A stretch of 64,000 nucleotides of DNA from Clostridium intestinale DSM 6191. Its GTDB lineage: Bacteria; Bacillota; Clostridia; Clostridiales; Clostridiaceae. The stretch's first letter is position 1; each line of letters opens with the position of its first letter. The position numbers were made by a program, and so were the translations under genes. Shown here piece after piece: positions 17,490 through 25,869 of this stretch. The stretch lies in contig NZ_FQXU01000004.1 of assembly GCF_900130055.1 (NCBI RefSeq), positions 248,001-312,000 on the forward strand, in the 5' to 3' direction. The notes under the pieces were generated by a model that saw only the letters and a program-made list of their open reading frames with translations, was not told the DNA's origin and searched no databases.

Positions 17490-17753
17490 CTAAATTTTAC
17501 TATTTCTTTTAATACGCTTTAGATTATATATATTAGATGCACCTGTAGTTATCCCTGCTATGCAAGCACCTAATCCATAAACAGTTCCTGTGGCTACTCC
17601 TATAATTCCAACCCCTATTAAAACACCGCCTATTCCAAGACCTACAACAGATCCTGCTTTAGCTATTTTCTTGTTTGGAAAAGTTCCATTACCAGCTTTT
17701 TTAGAAATTTCATAGTATTTTTTAGTATGTTCCTTTACATCAAATTTTTTCAA
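17490..17753 (-). CDS. Small glycine-rich membrane protein
   Basis: 87 residues from a TTG start with consensus AGGAGG 7 bases upstream. The N-terminal third is basic and soluble; residues about 34-72 are glycine-rich and hydrophobic, able to form a membrane hairpin (VGLGIGGVLIGVGIIGVATG). The tail is strongly basic. It follows the tetR stop by 11 bases and is likely the gene that TetR controls along with itself. No family recognised. Confidence 0.7.
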   Translation of the reverse strand: MKKFDVKEHTKKYYEISKKAGNGTFPNKKIAKAGSVVGLGIGGVLIGVGIIGVATGTVYGLGACIAGITTGASNIYNLKRIKRNSKI

Positions 17754-17764
17754 AACACAACCTC

Positions 17765-18343
17765 CTATTCAAAGATATCATCAATTAAATTATCAATCAT
17801 AAACGCAAATACTATTTTGCCATCACACAACATATTATCCTTTTGAGAGACTGTAGATAACATTGCAAACAAAAGAGAAATAGCTAAATCTTCTTCAACT
17901 TTTAAAGAAAGAAATGGTTTGTTAATCATAAATTTAGCGCCAATATGGCTTCTATCTGCCATCTCACTTCTCTGCTCAGCATTAAGTTTATTATAAAAAC
18001 TTAAAAAATCAGGATTATTTACATCATACATGAAACTACTTTGACTATATTCAAGATATATTTCCTTTAATGCATCAGCAACTCCATATTTATTTTTCTT
18101 TTGAGAAATTTTTTCTTCTACAGTAGCATAGAGTTTTTCTAATGTATTTTTTAACACCTCATAAAATAATGCTTCTTTACTATCAAAAAAACTATAAAAT
18201 GATCCCTTTGAAATACCAATGTTTTGACAAAGAATATCTACACTAGTTTTCTTATATCCATACTTTTGCCAATTCATTTTGCACTCTTCTATTAGCTTTT
18301 CATTAATAATCTTCTTTTCATCTCCAGTAAATCCTTTTGGCAT
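17765..18343 (-). CDS. TetR/AcrR family transcriptional regulator
   Basis: 192 residues. The N-terminal HTH (about residues 10-60; YGYKKTSVDILCQNIGISKG, then SFYSFFDSKEALFYEVL) is typical of the family; the rest is a helical ligand-binding and dimerisation domain with no assignable ligand. It starts after AAGGAGGCAATTTATT. A long perfect inverted repeat directly upstream is probably its own operator, and the small membrane protein gene downstream is co-transcribed. Confidence 0.9.
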   Translation of the reverse strand: MPKGFTGDEKKIINEKLIEECKMNWQKYGYKKTSVDILCQNIGISKGSFYSFFDSKEALFYEVLKNTLEKLYATVEEKISQKKNKYGVADALKEIYLEYSQSSFMYDVNNPDFLSFYNKLNAEQRSEMADRSHIGAKFMINKPFLSLKVEEDLAISLLFAMLSTVSQKDNMLCDGKIVFAFMIDNLIDDIFE

Positions 18344-18359
18344 AATAAATTGCCTCCTT

Positions 18360-18399
18360 ATAATATATGACTAAATATTTTTATATAGTCATATATTAT
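18360..18399. promoter_or_regulatory. TetR operator
   Basis: Perfect 14-bp inverted repeat, ATAATATATGACTA at 18360-18373 and its complement at 18386-18399, separated by 12 bases, 17 bases ahead of the tetR start. Position and symmetry fit autoregulation. Confidence 0.7.
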
Positions 18400-18430
18400 C
18401 CTTTTAATAGCGTATTGTCAATAGATAAAA

Positions 18431-18469
18431 AAAATAGCCTGTAGATCTCATTTGAGAAATACAAGCTAT
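18431..18469 (-). terminator. Terminator after the AIM24-YbjQ-small membrane protein run
   Basis: Minus-strand hairpin TAGCTTGTA / TACAGGCTA with an inner CTCA/TGAG stem, followed by eight T. Confidence 0.8.
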
Positions 18470-18493
18470 AATAACCTTTTATTGAATTATATT

Positions 18494-18646
18494 TTAGTAA
18501 TCTTTATACTTATCATTTTTTTCTTTTTCTATCTTCTTTTCCTGAATTCTAGATACTATAGCCCAAATGAGCATTCCTATAGATCCAAGTATAACTCCAG
18601 CCCATAATAAGATAAACAAAGCTCCTATAAAAAAGGCAATATCCAT
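18494..18646 (-). CDS. 50-residue membrane protein beside ybjQ
   Basis: A short frame with a GGGGTGAATAT site ahead of ATG 18646. It encodes a single hydrophobic segment (residues about 4-31, with G-A-L-F-I-L-L-W and G-M-L-I-W) and a strongly charged Lys/Glu tail ending KDY. It starts 10 bases after the YbjQ stop and is followed by a good terminator, so it is the last gene of that transcript. It is hypothetical, but composition and signals are convincing. Confidence 0.7.
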   Translation of the reverse strand: MDIAFFIGALFILLWAGVILGSIGMLIWAIVSRIQEKKIEKEKNDKYKDY

Positions 18647-18656
18647 ATATTCACCC

Positions 18657-18971
18657 CTATTTTATGACTACAGCTGTTCCATAAGCCACCATCTCAGCGG
18701 CACCTTGTACAATTGAAGAAGATGCTAATCTCATTCCTATAATAGCATTAGCTCCCATAGCTTCAGCTTCATCAACCATTCTACCAACAGCTATTTGCCT
18801 AGCTTCATCCAACATTTCAGTGTAACCTTTCATTTCTCCACCAACTAAATTTTTAAAGCCAGCCCCGATATCTTTACCTATGTTTTTACATCTTACTGTA
18901 CTTCCTTTTACATATCCCTTTATCTCTTCTATCTCTTTTCCTGGAACATTTTCTATTGTTAGTATTAACAT
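18657..18971 (-). CDS. YbjQ (DUF74) family protein
   Basis: 104 residues from ATG 18971, chosen for AGGAGGTAAAAGA in front. The conserved pattern is complete: N-terminal strand MLILTIENVPG, the V-x-G-S-T segment, an R-x-x-A-x-x-R-M-x-x-E-A region and a GANAIIGMRL core. YbjQ proteins form pentamers, and heme binding has been proposed for some. It lies 71 bases after the AIM24 gene and is probably in one transcription unit with it. Confidence 0.9.
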   Translation of the reverse strand: MLILTIENVPGKEIEEIKGYVKGSTVRCKNIGKDIGAGFKNLVGGEMKGYTEMLDEARQIAVGRMVDEAEAMGANAIIGMRLASSSIVQGAAEMVAYGTAVVIK

Positions 18972-19042
18972 TCTTTTACCTCCTAGCACTTATATTATTC
19001 GTTATATAGTATTCCATCTTTTCTTTAATATCTATATATAAA

Positions 19043-19801
19043 TTAATACGCAACTGGAGCAAGAAGTATTCTTCCTGAGCCTCTATATACATTAACTAAA
19101 CCTTCACCAGAAACAGCTGAACCTATTAAACTCTTACCTGATTTTTCAACTCTAAGCTCTAAGGTATCTGACCAAGCTACTGCATAGTTACCATCAATTT
19201 TAACTTCATCTTTCTCAACTATAAGCTCTACTAGCTCATCTCTTGGAACAGGACTTTCTAAAACTGCAACGCCTTTTCCTTTAAGACATAAATTAAACAG
19301 ACCTTCCTTTGCTAATAAAGCTGATGATATATTAGTTCTAGCTACTACTTTTTGTTGAACAGTAGATTCACAAGCTAAAAATAATCCATCATCTAAAACC
19401 ATGCCTCCCCAGTCTTCTACATTTTCTAAAAGAATATGTTTATAAGTTGGCTCTAACATCAATAATCCATTTCCTTGATACTTAGGCTTAATTGCTGATT
19501 CTTTTGTAACTTTAGAAGATAAAGCTTTTCCAAACAAATCACCAAGTCCTTTTACATCAGCACCCATAGTAACATTTCCAGCTGTCCATTGCATTGCCCC
19601 TGCACTTATAACATAAGCATTACCTTTAAGTTCAATAAGAACTTGTCTCCTTCTTATATTCATTTGTGATGCATAATAAGAGTTAATAGCAGTTTGAAAA
19701 TTTACACTTAAGTCCTTTCTATATTCAAGAACTTTTATGTCTCCCTTAGACTCTACAATTTCAATATTATCGTTTTCATAAAGATTTTTGTAAGTTACCA
19801 T
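19043..19801 (-). CDS. AIM24 (DUF124) family protein
   Basis: 252 residues, all-beta protein of the AIM24/TerD-neighbouring type. Glycine-rich repeats such as LLAKEGLFNLCLKGKGVAVLES, and the C-terminal SAVSGEGLVNVYRGSGRILLAP, are characteristic. The bacterial role is not established. It is transcribed divergently from guaC and ahead of ybjQ. Confidence 0.82.
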   Translation of the reverse strand: MVTYKNLYENDNIEIVESKGDIKVLEYRKDLSVNFQTAINSYYASQMNIRRRQVLIELKGNAYVISAGAMQWTAGNVTMGADVKGLGDLFGKALSSKVTKESAIKPKYQGNGLLMLEPTYKHILLENVEDWGGMVLDDGLFLACESTVQQKVVARTNISSALLAKEGLFNLCLKGKGVAVLESPVPRDELVELIVEKDEVKIDGNYAVAWSDTLELRVEKSGKSLIGSAVSGEGLVNVYRGSGRILLAPVAY

Positions 19802-19888
19802 ATTCTCATTTCTCCTTTATTTCCCATCATATCAATTATATAGCTTGATTAAGGTTTTTACTACTAAATTTCTCACATTAACATAAAC

Positions 19889-19918
19889 TTGACATATGCT
19901 TAATATCTAATCTATATT
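19889..19918 (+). promoter_or_regulatory. guaC promoter
   Basis: TTGACA (19889-19894), 18-base spacer, TATATT (19913-19918); the predicted start is about 75 bases before the guaC ATG. Confidence 0.72.
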
Positions 19919-19937
19919 TAGTACATAGATAGACAAA

Positions 19938-19980
19938 TTTCTTCACATACTAACAATTATGTGAGAAGTCTAAATTTTTA
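19938..19980 (+). promoter_or_regulatory. Hairpin with T-tract in the guaC leader
   Basis: In the short guaC leader TCACATA (19943-19949) pairs with TATGTGA (19958-19964), with possible extensions, followed by AAATTTTTACTTTTT. This resembles an intrinsic terminator placed between promoter and gene, so attenuation is possible. It does not resemble a known purine riboswitch. Confidence 0.4.
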
Positions 19981-19998
19981 CTTTTTGAGGTGTTGTTT

Positions 19999-20982
19999 AT
20001 GGAAAATGTTTTTGATTATGAAGATATACAGCTGATACCAAATAAATGTATAGTTAACAGTCGTTCAGAATGTGACACCACTGTAACTCTTGGTGGACAT
20101 ACCTTTAAACTTCCTGTAGTTCCAGCAAATATGCAAACTATTATAGATGAAAAGATAGCTACTTATCTAGCTGAAAATGGCTATTTCTATATTATGCATC
20201 GTTTTAATCCTGAAAAAAGAGTTGATTTTATTAAGGAAATGCAAGGTCGTAATTTAATTGCGTCTATAAGTGTTGGAGTTAAAAGTGAGGAGTATAAATT
20301 TATTGAGAAATTAGCAGATGAAAAACTTTGTCCCGAATTTATAACAATTGATATAGCTCATGGTCATTCAAATGCAGTAATAGATATGATCAAACACATC
20401 AAAGCTCTTTTACCTAAAAGCTTTGTTATTGCAGGAAATGTAGGAACTCCAGAAGCAGTGAGAGAACTTGAAAATGCTGGAGCTGATGCAACTAAGGTTG
20501 GAATAGGTCCGGGTAAAGTATGTATAACTAAAATAAAAACAGGTTTTGGTACTGGTGGGTGGCAATTAGCTGCACTTCGTTGGTGTTCAAAAGCTGCAAG
20601 CAAGCCAATTATAGCTGATGGCGGTATTCGTACTCATGGTGATATAGCTAAATCAATTAGATTTGGAGCATCTATGGTTATGATAGGCTCATTATTTGCA
20701 GGTCATGAAGAATCACCTGGAGTAACTATGGAGAGAGACGGAAAGTTATATAAAGAGTACTTTGGTTCAGCTTCTGAATTCCAAAAAGGTGAAAAGAAAA
20801 ATGTTGAAGGTAAAAAGATGTTTGTTGAATATAAAGGTTCATTAAAAGATACCCTAGTAGAAATGCAACAAGATCTTCAATCTTCTATATCTTATGCAGG
20901 TGGAAATAAACTAGATGCTATAAGAAATGTTGATTATGTTGTGGTTAAGAACTCTATTTTTAATGGGGATAGGGTTTATTAG
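19999..20982 (+). CDS. guaC: GMP reductase
   Basis: 327 residues from ATG 19999 (GAGGTG upstream). It converts GMP to IMP with NADPH in purine salvage. It is an IMPDH/GMPR-type TIM barrel: the catalytic Cys lies in [15 protein letters not shown] (near residue 175), the phosphate-binding motif is [14 protein letters not shown], followed by [12 protein letters not shown]. There is no CBS insertion, and the length matches GMPR rather than IMPDH. It is monocistronic, with a leader hairpin and a strong terminator behind. Confidence 0.93.
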   Translation: MENVFDYEDIQLIPNKCIVNSRSECDTTVTLGGHTFKLPVVPANMQTIIDEKIATYLAENGYFYIMHRFNPEKRVDFIKEMQGRNLIASISVGVKSEEYKFIEKLADEKLCPEFITIDIAHGHSNAVIDMIKHIKALLPKSFVIAGNVGTPEAVRELENAGADATKVGIGPGKVCITKIKTGFGTGGWQLAALRWCSKAASKPIIADGGIRTHGDIAKSIRFGASMVMIGSLFAGHEESPGVTMERDGKLYKEYFGSASEFQKGEKKNVEGKKMFVEYKGSLKDTLVEMQQDLQSSISYAGGNKLDAIRNVDYVVVKNSIFNGDRVY

Positions 20983-21026
20983 GATAGTTTTTATAATTAA
21001 AGAGATTACATGTTAGAAGTAATTTT

Positions 21027-21067
21027 TGCTCCAACTATGATGATTATCGTAGTTGGAGCATTTTTTT
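21027..21067 (+). terminator. guaC terminator
   Basis: GCTCCAACTA / TAGTTGGAGC stem followed by T8, 45 bases after the guaC stop. Confidence 0.92.
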
Positions 21068-21129
21068 GTAAACAACTTCTCTTATACTTGTTAATTACTC
21101 TACTTGTATAATGTTTTTATATATTCTAT

Positions 21130-21555
21130 CTATTTAATTGCTAAATATATGAAAATCACTATTATCACTAATAACATTACTGTCATACCTATAACTTTTT
21201 TCTTTTCTTCGTTATTAGAATCTTTATATTTATCTAATATTGAAATTATAAATACGCTAATAAGTCCTATAGCAGCTATAGAAATTAACATAACCCTGTA
21301 CTTTAGTAAACTTAGTATACAATTGTAACTTAAGAGGTACATTAGAATAGCAATACTAGACATTAGGCATAAAATATTTACATACACCAAATTTTTAGAA
21401 GCATTTTTATTAATTAATTTAATAACCTCCATTATTAGTGCTACTATTATTCCAATAACTACAGCTACTTGTAAATTTTTAGTGAAGTAATTACTAGCAA
21501 GAAAACTGATTCCTGCTAATAGCATTGGATGAGCTATATATTTATTATTCTTCAT
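21130..21555 (-). CDS. Four-segment membrane protein, function unknown
   Basis: 141 residues from ATG 21555 (AGAAGGGATAAA in front; an upstream extension lacks a site). About four hydrophobic segments are separated by short charged loops, with an acidic-basic loop (DKYKDSNNEEKKK) before the last. No catalytic motif. It is the last of a run of small membrane-protein genes of similar architecture in this region, which could be transporters, stress proteins or immunity proteins; the sequence does not decide. Confidence 0.6.
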   Translation of the reverse strand: MKNNKYIAHPMLLAGISFLASNYFTKNLQVAVVIGIIVALIMEVIKLINKNASKNLVYVNILCLMSSIAILMYLLSYNCILSLLKYRVMLISIAAIGLISVFIISILDKYKDSNNEEKKKVIGMTVMLLVIIVIFIYLAIK

Positions 21556-21609
21556 TTTATCCCTTCTTAGTTCCATCATTTGTGTCTGCAACAACTACTA
21601 AAATATAAT

Positions 21610-22044
21610 TTATTTTATAAAATCATCAATTCTTACATCTATTGAAACTTTCTCATTTCCATCTACTTTATCTAACACCATTTTAATTAATTTTTTATAG
21701 TCTTTTAACCCAGCATTAATAGTTATCTCTTTTCCTCCAAAAGTTCCATATCCTATCCTAGCAGCTTTAAAAACACCCTTAGGATTTAATACGTATATTC
21801 TTATTACTTCATCCCACGGTATTTCTTTTCTTTTTCTCCTTAGTGGATTAACATATATAATTTTATGTTCTTCTACTTTAAAATACTCAAAAATAACAAA
21901 TAAATAGAAGATTAAACAAACAATAAATGAAATTGCCCCAAACATTATATATTCTAACCTTTGCATTTTATACGGTAGATATAAAAATATTAAACCTATT
22001 AATATTATACTTGGGATGAATCTTTTTTTATTTTTAAATATCAT
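21610..22044 (-). CDS. Two-TM protein with PH-like C-terminal domain
   Basis: 144 residues. Two hydrophobic segments (about 10-26 and 32-54) are followed by a soluble domain with EIPWDEVIRIYVLNP and FGGKEITINAGLKDY, the strand pattern of bacterial PH-like domains found behind paired TM segments. The ATG follows AGGTGATTAA. Function unknown; it belongs to the run of small membrane genes. Confidence 0.6.
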   Translation of the reverse strand: MIFKNKKRFIPSIILIGLIFLYLPYKMQRLEYIMFGAISFIVCLIFYLFVIFEYFKVEEHKIIYVNPLRRKRKEIPWDEVIRIYVLNPKGVFKAARIGYGTFGGKEITINAGLKDYKKLIKMVLDKVDGNEKVSIDVRIDDFIK

Positions 22045-22182
22045 TTAATCACCTATTCCCATCCAAACTTTTTATAAACACTGACGTTCCAACTATTAAA
22101 CTTTCTACTACTAAATCAGGATTTGTTGTTATTATATATATATCATTTATTACTGTTATTTGTTTCCTCAAAATTATAATAT

Positions 22183-22623
22183 TTATTTACCCTTTAGTAT
22201 TGCAGCTATAATTATAACTATTACACATAATATCATAAACGATAACAGTGCAATCATTAAAACACCATTTCTTCGACTAGATACTTTTATATAATGAATT
22301 GCACTAATAATTATCATAAGACTAATTATGACAACAATTAAAGCAATAACATTTCCTTGCAAATATAGGAATTGAGGATACTTATGTATAATAAGATCAT
22401 TCATAAAAAGAGTTACACATAGCATTAACGCTAGTATACTTATTTTTAATGAAACCTTATTATAATTATTTTTTTTGCCTTCTATAATATATACTATTGT
22501 TCCTATAAATACTGCAACTAAAAATAAAACTCTAAATTCAGTTCGAATATTATTTAAACAAAAATATCCAAAGAGTCCACCAATAATTGATAATATCAAC
22601 ATGAGTGATTTTTTATTTTTCAT
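22183..22623 (-). CDS. Four-segment membrane protein, function unknown
   Basis: 146 residues after AAAAGGGGATATGAA. Four or five hydrophobic segments; a basic loop (EGKKNNYNKVS) follows the second and SSRRNG precedes the last. Similar in size and layout to the neighbours on both sides but without clear sequence identity to them by eye. Confidence 0.58.
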   Translation of the reverse strand: MKNKKSLMLILSIIGGLFGYFCLNNIRTEFRVLFLVAVFIGTIVYIIEGKKNNYNKVSLKISILALMLCVTLFMNDLIIHKYPQFLYLQGNVIALIVVIISLMIIISAIHYIKVSSRRNGVLMIALLSFMILCVIVIIIAAILKGK

Positions 22624-22675
22624 TTCATATCCCCTTTTATAGCATTAGAAAACTTAATAGTAATAGTAATAATAT

Positions 22676-23056
22676 CTATTTTCGTTTTACTTCATAAACT
22701 ATTCTATAAATAATAATAAAAAGTATAAGCGCAAAGTAGCTTGCTAATGATACTATTAAAAGAATCAAACCGTACTTGTCTATTAAAATTGGATATCCTC
22801 TAAATATTATCATAGTTACAGACATTGTTACCCCCGCTACTACTACTAATATTGTGACAATTGCATTATATCTTATACCAAATCCCTTTTTTCCATCCTT
22901 ATATGTTCCGAATATTACAAGAGAACATGCTATTGCAAAAATTAATACTATTGCTTGAACAGAAATATTTTCTATTCCTATGCTTCTTATAACAATTTGT
23001 GTAATAAATAATACAAGCAATGTTATGATACTATATCCTATACTATTTTTTTGCAT
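22676..23056 (-). CDS. Four-segment membrane protein, paralogue of the gene at 24070-24444
   Basis: 126 residues after AAAAGGGATGATAAA. Four hydrophobic segments. The first pair shares I-x-R-S/T-I-G-I-E, a following hydrophobic block and a Y-K-G/D-x-K-K loop with the protein at 24070-24444, so the two look like diverged duplicates. No known family recognised. Confidence 0.6.
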   Translation of the reverse strand: MQKNSIGYSIITLLVLFITQIVIRSIGIENISVQAIVLIFAIACSLVIFGTYKDGKKGFGIRYNAIVTILVVVAGVTMSVTMIIFRGYPILIDKYGLILLIVSLASYFALILFIIIYRIVYEVKRK

Positions 23057-23131
23057 TTTATCATCCCTTTTGAGTATTATACGCTAATTAGTTACTTTTT
23101 CCTTCTATAATAGTACTCTAAAATTATCTAC

Positions 23132-23275
23132 GGAATATATATAGCTATATATCTTTCTATATAACTATATATAGTTTTTATGGGGCTTCAGGGCACTTTT
23201 GGGGTTGAAATTTTGATATTAAGTTCTACTCGAAAACAATATGTTGCCTTTTATGCATACAGTTTATTTATTCTG
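23132..23275. repeat. Duplicated AT-rich segment, copy A
   Basis: Begins with a palindromic TATATAGCTATATA-rich stretch, then TTTATG-GGGCTTCAGGGCACTTTT and GCCTTTTATGCATA-AGTTTATTTATTCTG. A second copy lies at 25870-26065. Each copy leads into the 3' end of a DUF4926 gene, intact here and decayed in the other. Confidence 0.7.
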
Positions 23276-23468
23276 CATACTTACACATATCATCTTTTCC
23301 TAAAACTAATATTGCTTTTACTTTACCATCCTCGTCCACAAATTCTACTTCATAAGCCTCATGTGGCTTAGTATAAACTTCCACAATAGCTCCTAGTTCT
23401 CCTTTTAATATACCTTCATTTAAATAATTTTTCAAAACCATTACAGTGTCATTTAGATCAAATTTCAT
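23268..23468 (-). CDS. DUF4926 family protein
   Basis: 66 residues after TAGAGGTGGAGA. It matches the DUF4926 pattern: MKFDLNDTVMVLKNY, then G-x-L-K-G-E-L-G-A-I-V-E-V-Y, and Y-E-V-E-F-V-D-E-D-G. These small beta-barrel proteins are frequent in accessory and toxin/immunity neighbourhoods, with no proven function known to me. Its last codons overlap repeat copy A, and a decayed relative lies at 25998-26065. Confidence 0.75.
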   Translation of the reverse strand: MKFDLNDTVMVLKNYLNEGILKGELGAIVEVYTKPHEAYEVEFVDEDGKVKAILVLGKDDMCKYAE

Positions 23469-23752
23469 TCTCCACCTCTATTTTTAAATATTGCAAATAA
23501 ATTAGATTTATACTTAGGAATTTTGACAAGCAAATCGATTCTACCCACAGCTCATTTACCATTACACCCCAAATATTTTGTTCAAAATACCCTAACCAAC
23601 TATACTATTTATTTATATCAAACTTGTTTATATCTTCAATAATATTAATTTCCAAAAAACAATAATTTTATCATATTTATCATCTCAATTGTGGCTTCCT
23701 AAACCCTAACCAAAGTTACATATAATGTCTTAAATAAAGTTTTAAAAGCCTC
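23469..23752. other. AT-rich stretch with possible gene remnant
   Basis: No intact gene. On the minus strand two stretches read as plausible coding sequence separated by stops (for example SWLGYFEQNIWGVMVNELW just ahead of the DUF4926 start), which could be the tail of a decayed gene. I cannot assign it. Confidence 0.3.
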
Positions 23753-24055
23753 TTATTTGCTAACCTCTTGAATTTGCCATTCCATTAATTCATTATATAT
23801 AATCAATGAAACTTTAACAGGGTCAACATAGCCATACTTTCCCTGTAATATTTCGATTTTTTTTAATTTATAATCATGAAAATTATCTTCTTTACTATAT
23901 ATATCAAGAAATTTTTTGCTAAATCTATGCTTTATTTTTTCAAATGATTCCGAATATTCTTCTATGTTTTTTCTCCATTGCTTTTCAGCTAATTCTCTTC
24001 TTTCCTTAATTCCACTATTAATCTCATCCCATAATTCATCAGTAAAATACCTCAT
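23753..24055 (-). CDS. DUF4085-like protein, probably truncated
   Basis: 100 residues after AGGGGGATTTGAATTA. The N-terminus MRYFTDELWDEIN and the following charged helices, with FLDIYSKEDNFHDYKLK, resemble the start of DUF4085 proteins, which are longer as I know them. The stop comes after a WQIQEVSK tail, so this is probably a shortened copy. It begins 14 bases after the upstream membrane gene and may be co-transcribed with it. Confidence 0.55.
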   Translation of the reverse strand: MRYFTDELWDEINSGIKERRELAEKQWRKNIEEYSESFEKIKHRFSKKFLDIYSKEDNFHDYKLKKIEILQGKYGYVDPVKVSLIIYNELMEWQIQEVSK

Positions 24056-24069
24056 TAATTCAAATCCCC

Positions 24070-24444
24070 CTATTTTTTAGGTTTAAAATTACTTTTGTAT
24101 GAAGCATAAGCAAGTGCAACAAAATTTAAACCTACAAAAAATATTATAATTATTGATAGGAATAACGGTTTATGTGTACTTGCAACTTCTGGATATTGAT
24201 TATCTATTTGAACAAATATAATAATACTTCCTAATAATAAGGTTGTCATAATTATCAGCCCATATAGATACGGCATCTCCTTTTTACTTCCTTTATAGTT
24301 TTTAACAATTATAAAACTTATTATCATGCATAATACCATTATTCCAGCAATAACTGGTAATGGGACACCTTCTATTCCTATTGTCCTAATAGCAAATAAT
24401 GCTATTGATATTATAACAACTGCCAAAGCATTTTTATTTTTCAT
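24070..24444 (-). CDS. Four-segment membrane protein, paralogue of the gene at 22676-23056
   Basis: 124 residues after AAAGGAGAAATT. Four hydrophobic segments with a short periplasmic-side loop (DNQYPEVASTHKP) between the third and fourth. The shared IRTIGIE motif and NYKGSKK loop tie it to the protein at 22676-23056. Directly upstream of the DUF4085-like gene. Function unknown. Confidence 0.6.
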   Translation of the reverse strand: MKNKNALAVVIISIALFAIRTIGIEGVPLPVIAGIMVLCMIISFIIVKNYKGSKKEMPYLYGLIIMTTLLLGSIIIFVQIDNQYPEVASTHKPLFLSIIIIFFVGLNFVALAYASYKSNFKPKK

Positions 24445-24485
24445 AATTTCTCCTTTATTTTTTTATATATTTTAATATCTAATTA

Positions 24486-24578
24486 TTACTTTACATTATG
24501 TACATAAGCTATGAATCTATCTTCTTTAAATTTAAAGTTTGAATCTAAATAAGGCACTAAATTTACTTTATTAAGTAT
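24486..24578 (-). pseudogene. Possible 3' fragment of a lost gene
   Basis: The last 30 codons before a stop at 24486 read like the end of a real protein (VNLVPYLDSNFKFKEDRFI). The frame upstream is low-complexity AT-rich sequence overlapping the next gene and does not look coding. The assignment as a remnant is weak. Confidence 0.25.
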
Positions 24579-24688
24579 GATCCTTATCCTATAACTACTA
24601 TAGTGCAAAGTATTTCTAAAATTACACAATATACACGATATTATTAACAAATTATGAACAAGATTTATATTTCTATAATTCATGCGAA

Positions 24689-25144
24689 CTATAGAAATAT
24701 AATATATAGTACTCCTAGCAAAACTGAAAGGATAAAAATAATTATTAATAATGATTTCATAACACTCAGCCAAGCGACTCTATTATTTTCTTCTACAGTT
24801 GAATATGAATAAAGTGTAAGTGATATAACCATTATTATGGCAAAAAATCCACTTCCAATATGAGCCCAACTACTATCATAAATAGCCACATATCCGTCGT
24901 AAAATTCTTTTTTAATAGTTCCACCTAGAGAGTAAATTGAACATATTAATATTGATAAAACTGATATAAATTCCAGTCTTGAAGATTTATTTTTCACTAC
25001 TTTTATCAACTTAATCAAAAAATAAATACTAAATATTACATATATACTTCCTTTAAAAACAAATGATGTTTTTCCTAAAAAACTTGCAACTGCCGCTACC
25101 AATAATCCTTGGTTTAAATAATCATTATTTTTAATCTTATTCAC
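24689..25144 (-). CDS. Membrane protein, function unknown
   Basis: 151 residues from a GTG start with AAGGTGATATAA in front. Four hydrophobic segments: about 12-25, 32-48, 60-74, and a long C-terminal pair. Between the middle ones lies a polar loop (KKEFYDGYVAIYDSSWAHIG). It is first in the run of small membrane genes and has no recognised relative. Confidence 0.58.
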   Translation of the reverse strand: MNKIKNNDYLNQGLLVAAVASFLGKTSFVFKGSIYVIFSIYFLIKLIKVVKNKSSRLEFISVLSILICSIYSLGGTIKKEFYDGYVAIYDSSWAHIGSGFFAIIMVISLTLYSYSTVEENNRVAWLSVMKSLLIIIFILSVLLGVLYIIFL

Positions 25145-25390
25145 TTATATCACCTTCCATCTTATTAATTAATCAAATTTTTCAATGGATTAAGAAATAC
25201 ATCATTAAGAATCATTGATGGGTAGATCCTCCAACTCCCCTTACAAGTGTATTTAATGCTACCTGCACTGCGCCAGATTATTGCTATGTAATTGTGAATG
25301 AAGCTTATTTTGATAATATCAGATTTATGTGTAAACTACTTTTTTTATGTTGATTAGCTACTTTAATTAGTATTATTATTTTTTATATGA

Positions 25391-25417
25391 AAAAAAGAGC
25401 TGTATACTAACAGCTTC
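25391..25417 (-). terminator. Orphan terminator-like hairpin
   Basis: Minus strand AGCTGT-TAGTAT-ACAGCT followed by CTTTTTTTC. No intact gene ends here, so it probably served a gene now lost. Confidence 0.5.
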
Positions 25418-25869
25418 AAAACTTAATATTCATTACTACCTTTAGGTTAAAACATAACTTTTATTAAATCTATTATCACTATTATAGAATTTTTTACGGA
25501 AATACTATATATAGCAATCCTATTAATCAATAAAGTTTTATACTATTTTACATTTTCACATAATCATCGTATCATCTCTGTATAAGACTAGAAAATAAGA
25601 ATAATAACAAAAATTCCGACAACTGTTCTTAAAACTAAAAAGCTGCTAAAAGCTTCCGCATAGTTACTATAGCATACTTCCGTAGATATAATATTTTATT
25701 AAACCCTTTTTTATATTGGAATACTATACCACTATTTATTAAATAATAATAGTGTACTTAAACTTTATCGCTCAATGAAATAATTCCTTTATTTTTTATT
25801 GATAGACTCATGAAAGTAGGTCTCCCTTCGGATTTTGATCCTATCAAATTTTTGATATAAAGTTTCTGT

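Noticed and set aside
24486-24773. 95-codon minus-strand frame
   Set aside because: The first half is antisense-type AT-rich sequence overlapping a better membrane-protein gene; only the last 30 codons look real and are listed as a possible fragment.
25219-25353. Cys/Thr-rich plus-strand reading frame (PLTSVFNATCTAPDYC) that resembles a small bacteriocin or lantibiotic precursor
   Set aside because: It is closed upstream by TGA, has no start codon or ribosome binding site, and no modification or export genes lie nearby.
25770-25855. Minus-strand coding-like fragment (NLIGSKSEGRPTFMSLSIK) in the decayed region
   Set aside because: No start, no ribosome binding site, short; could be a remnant but cannot be assigned to a gene.
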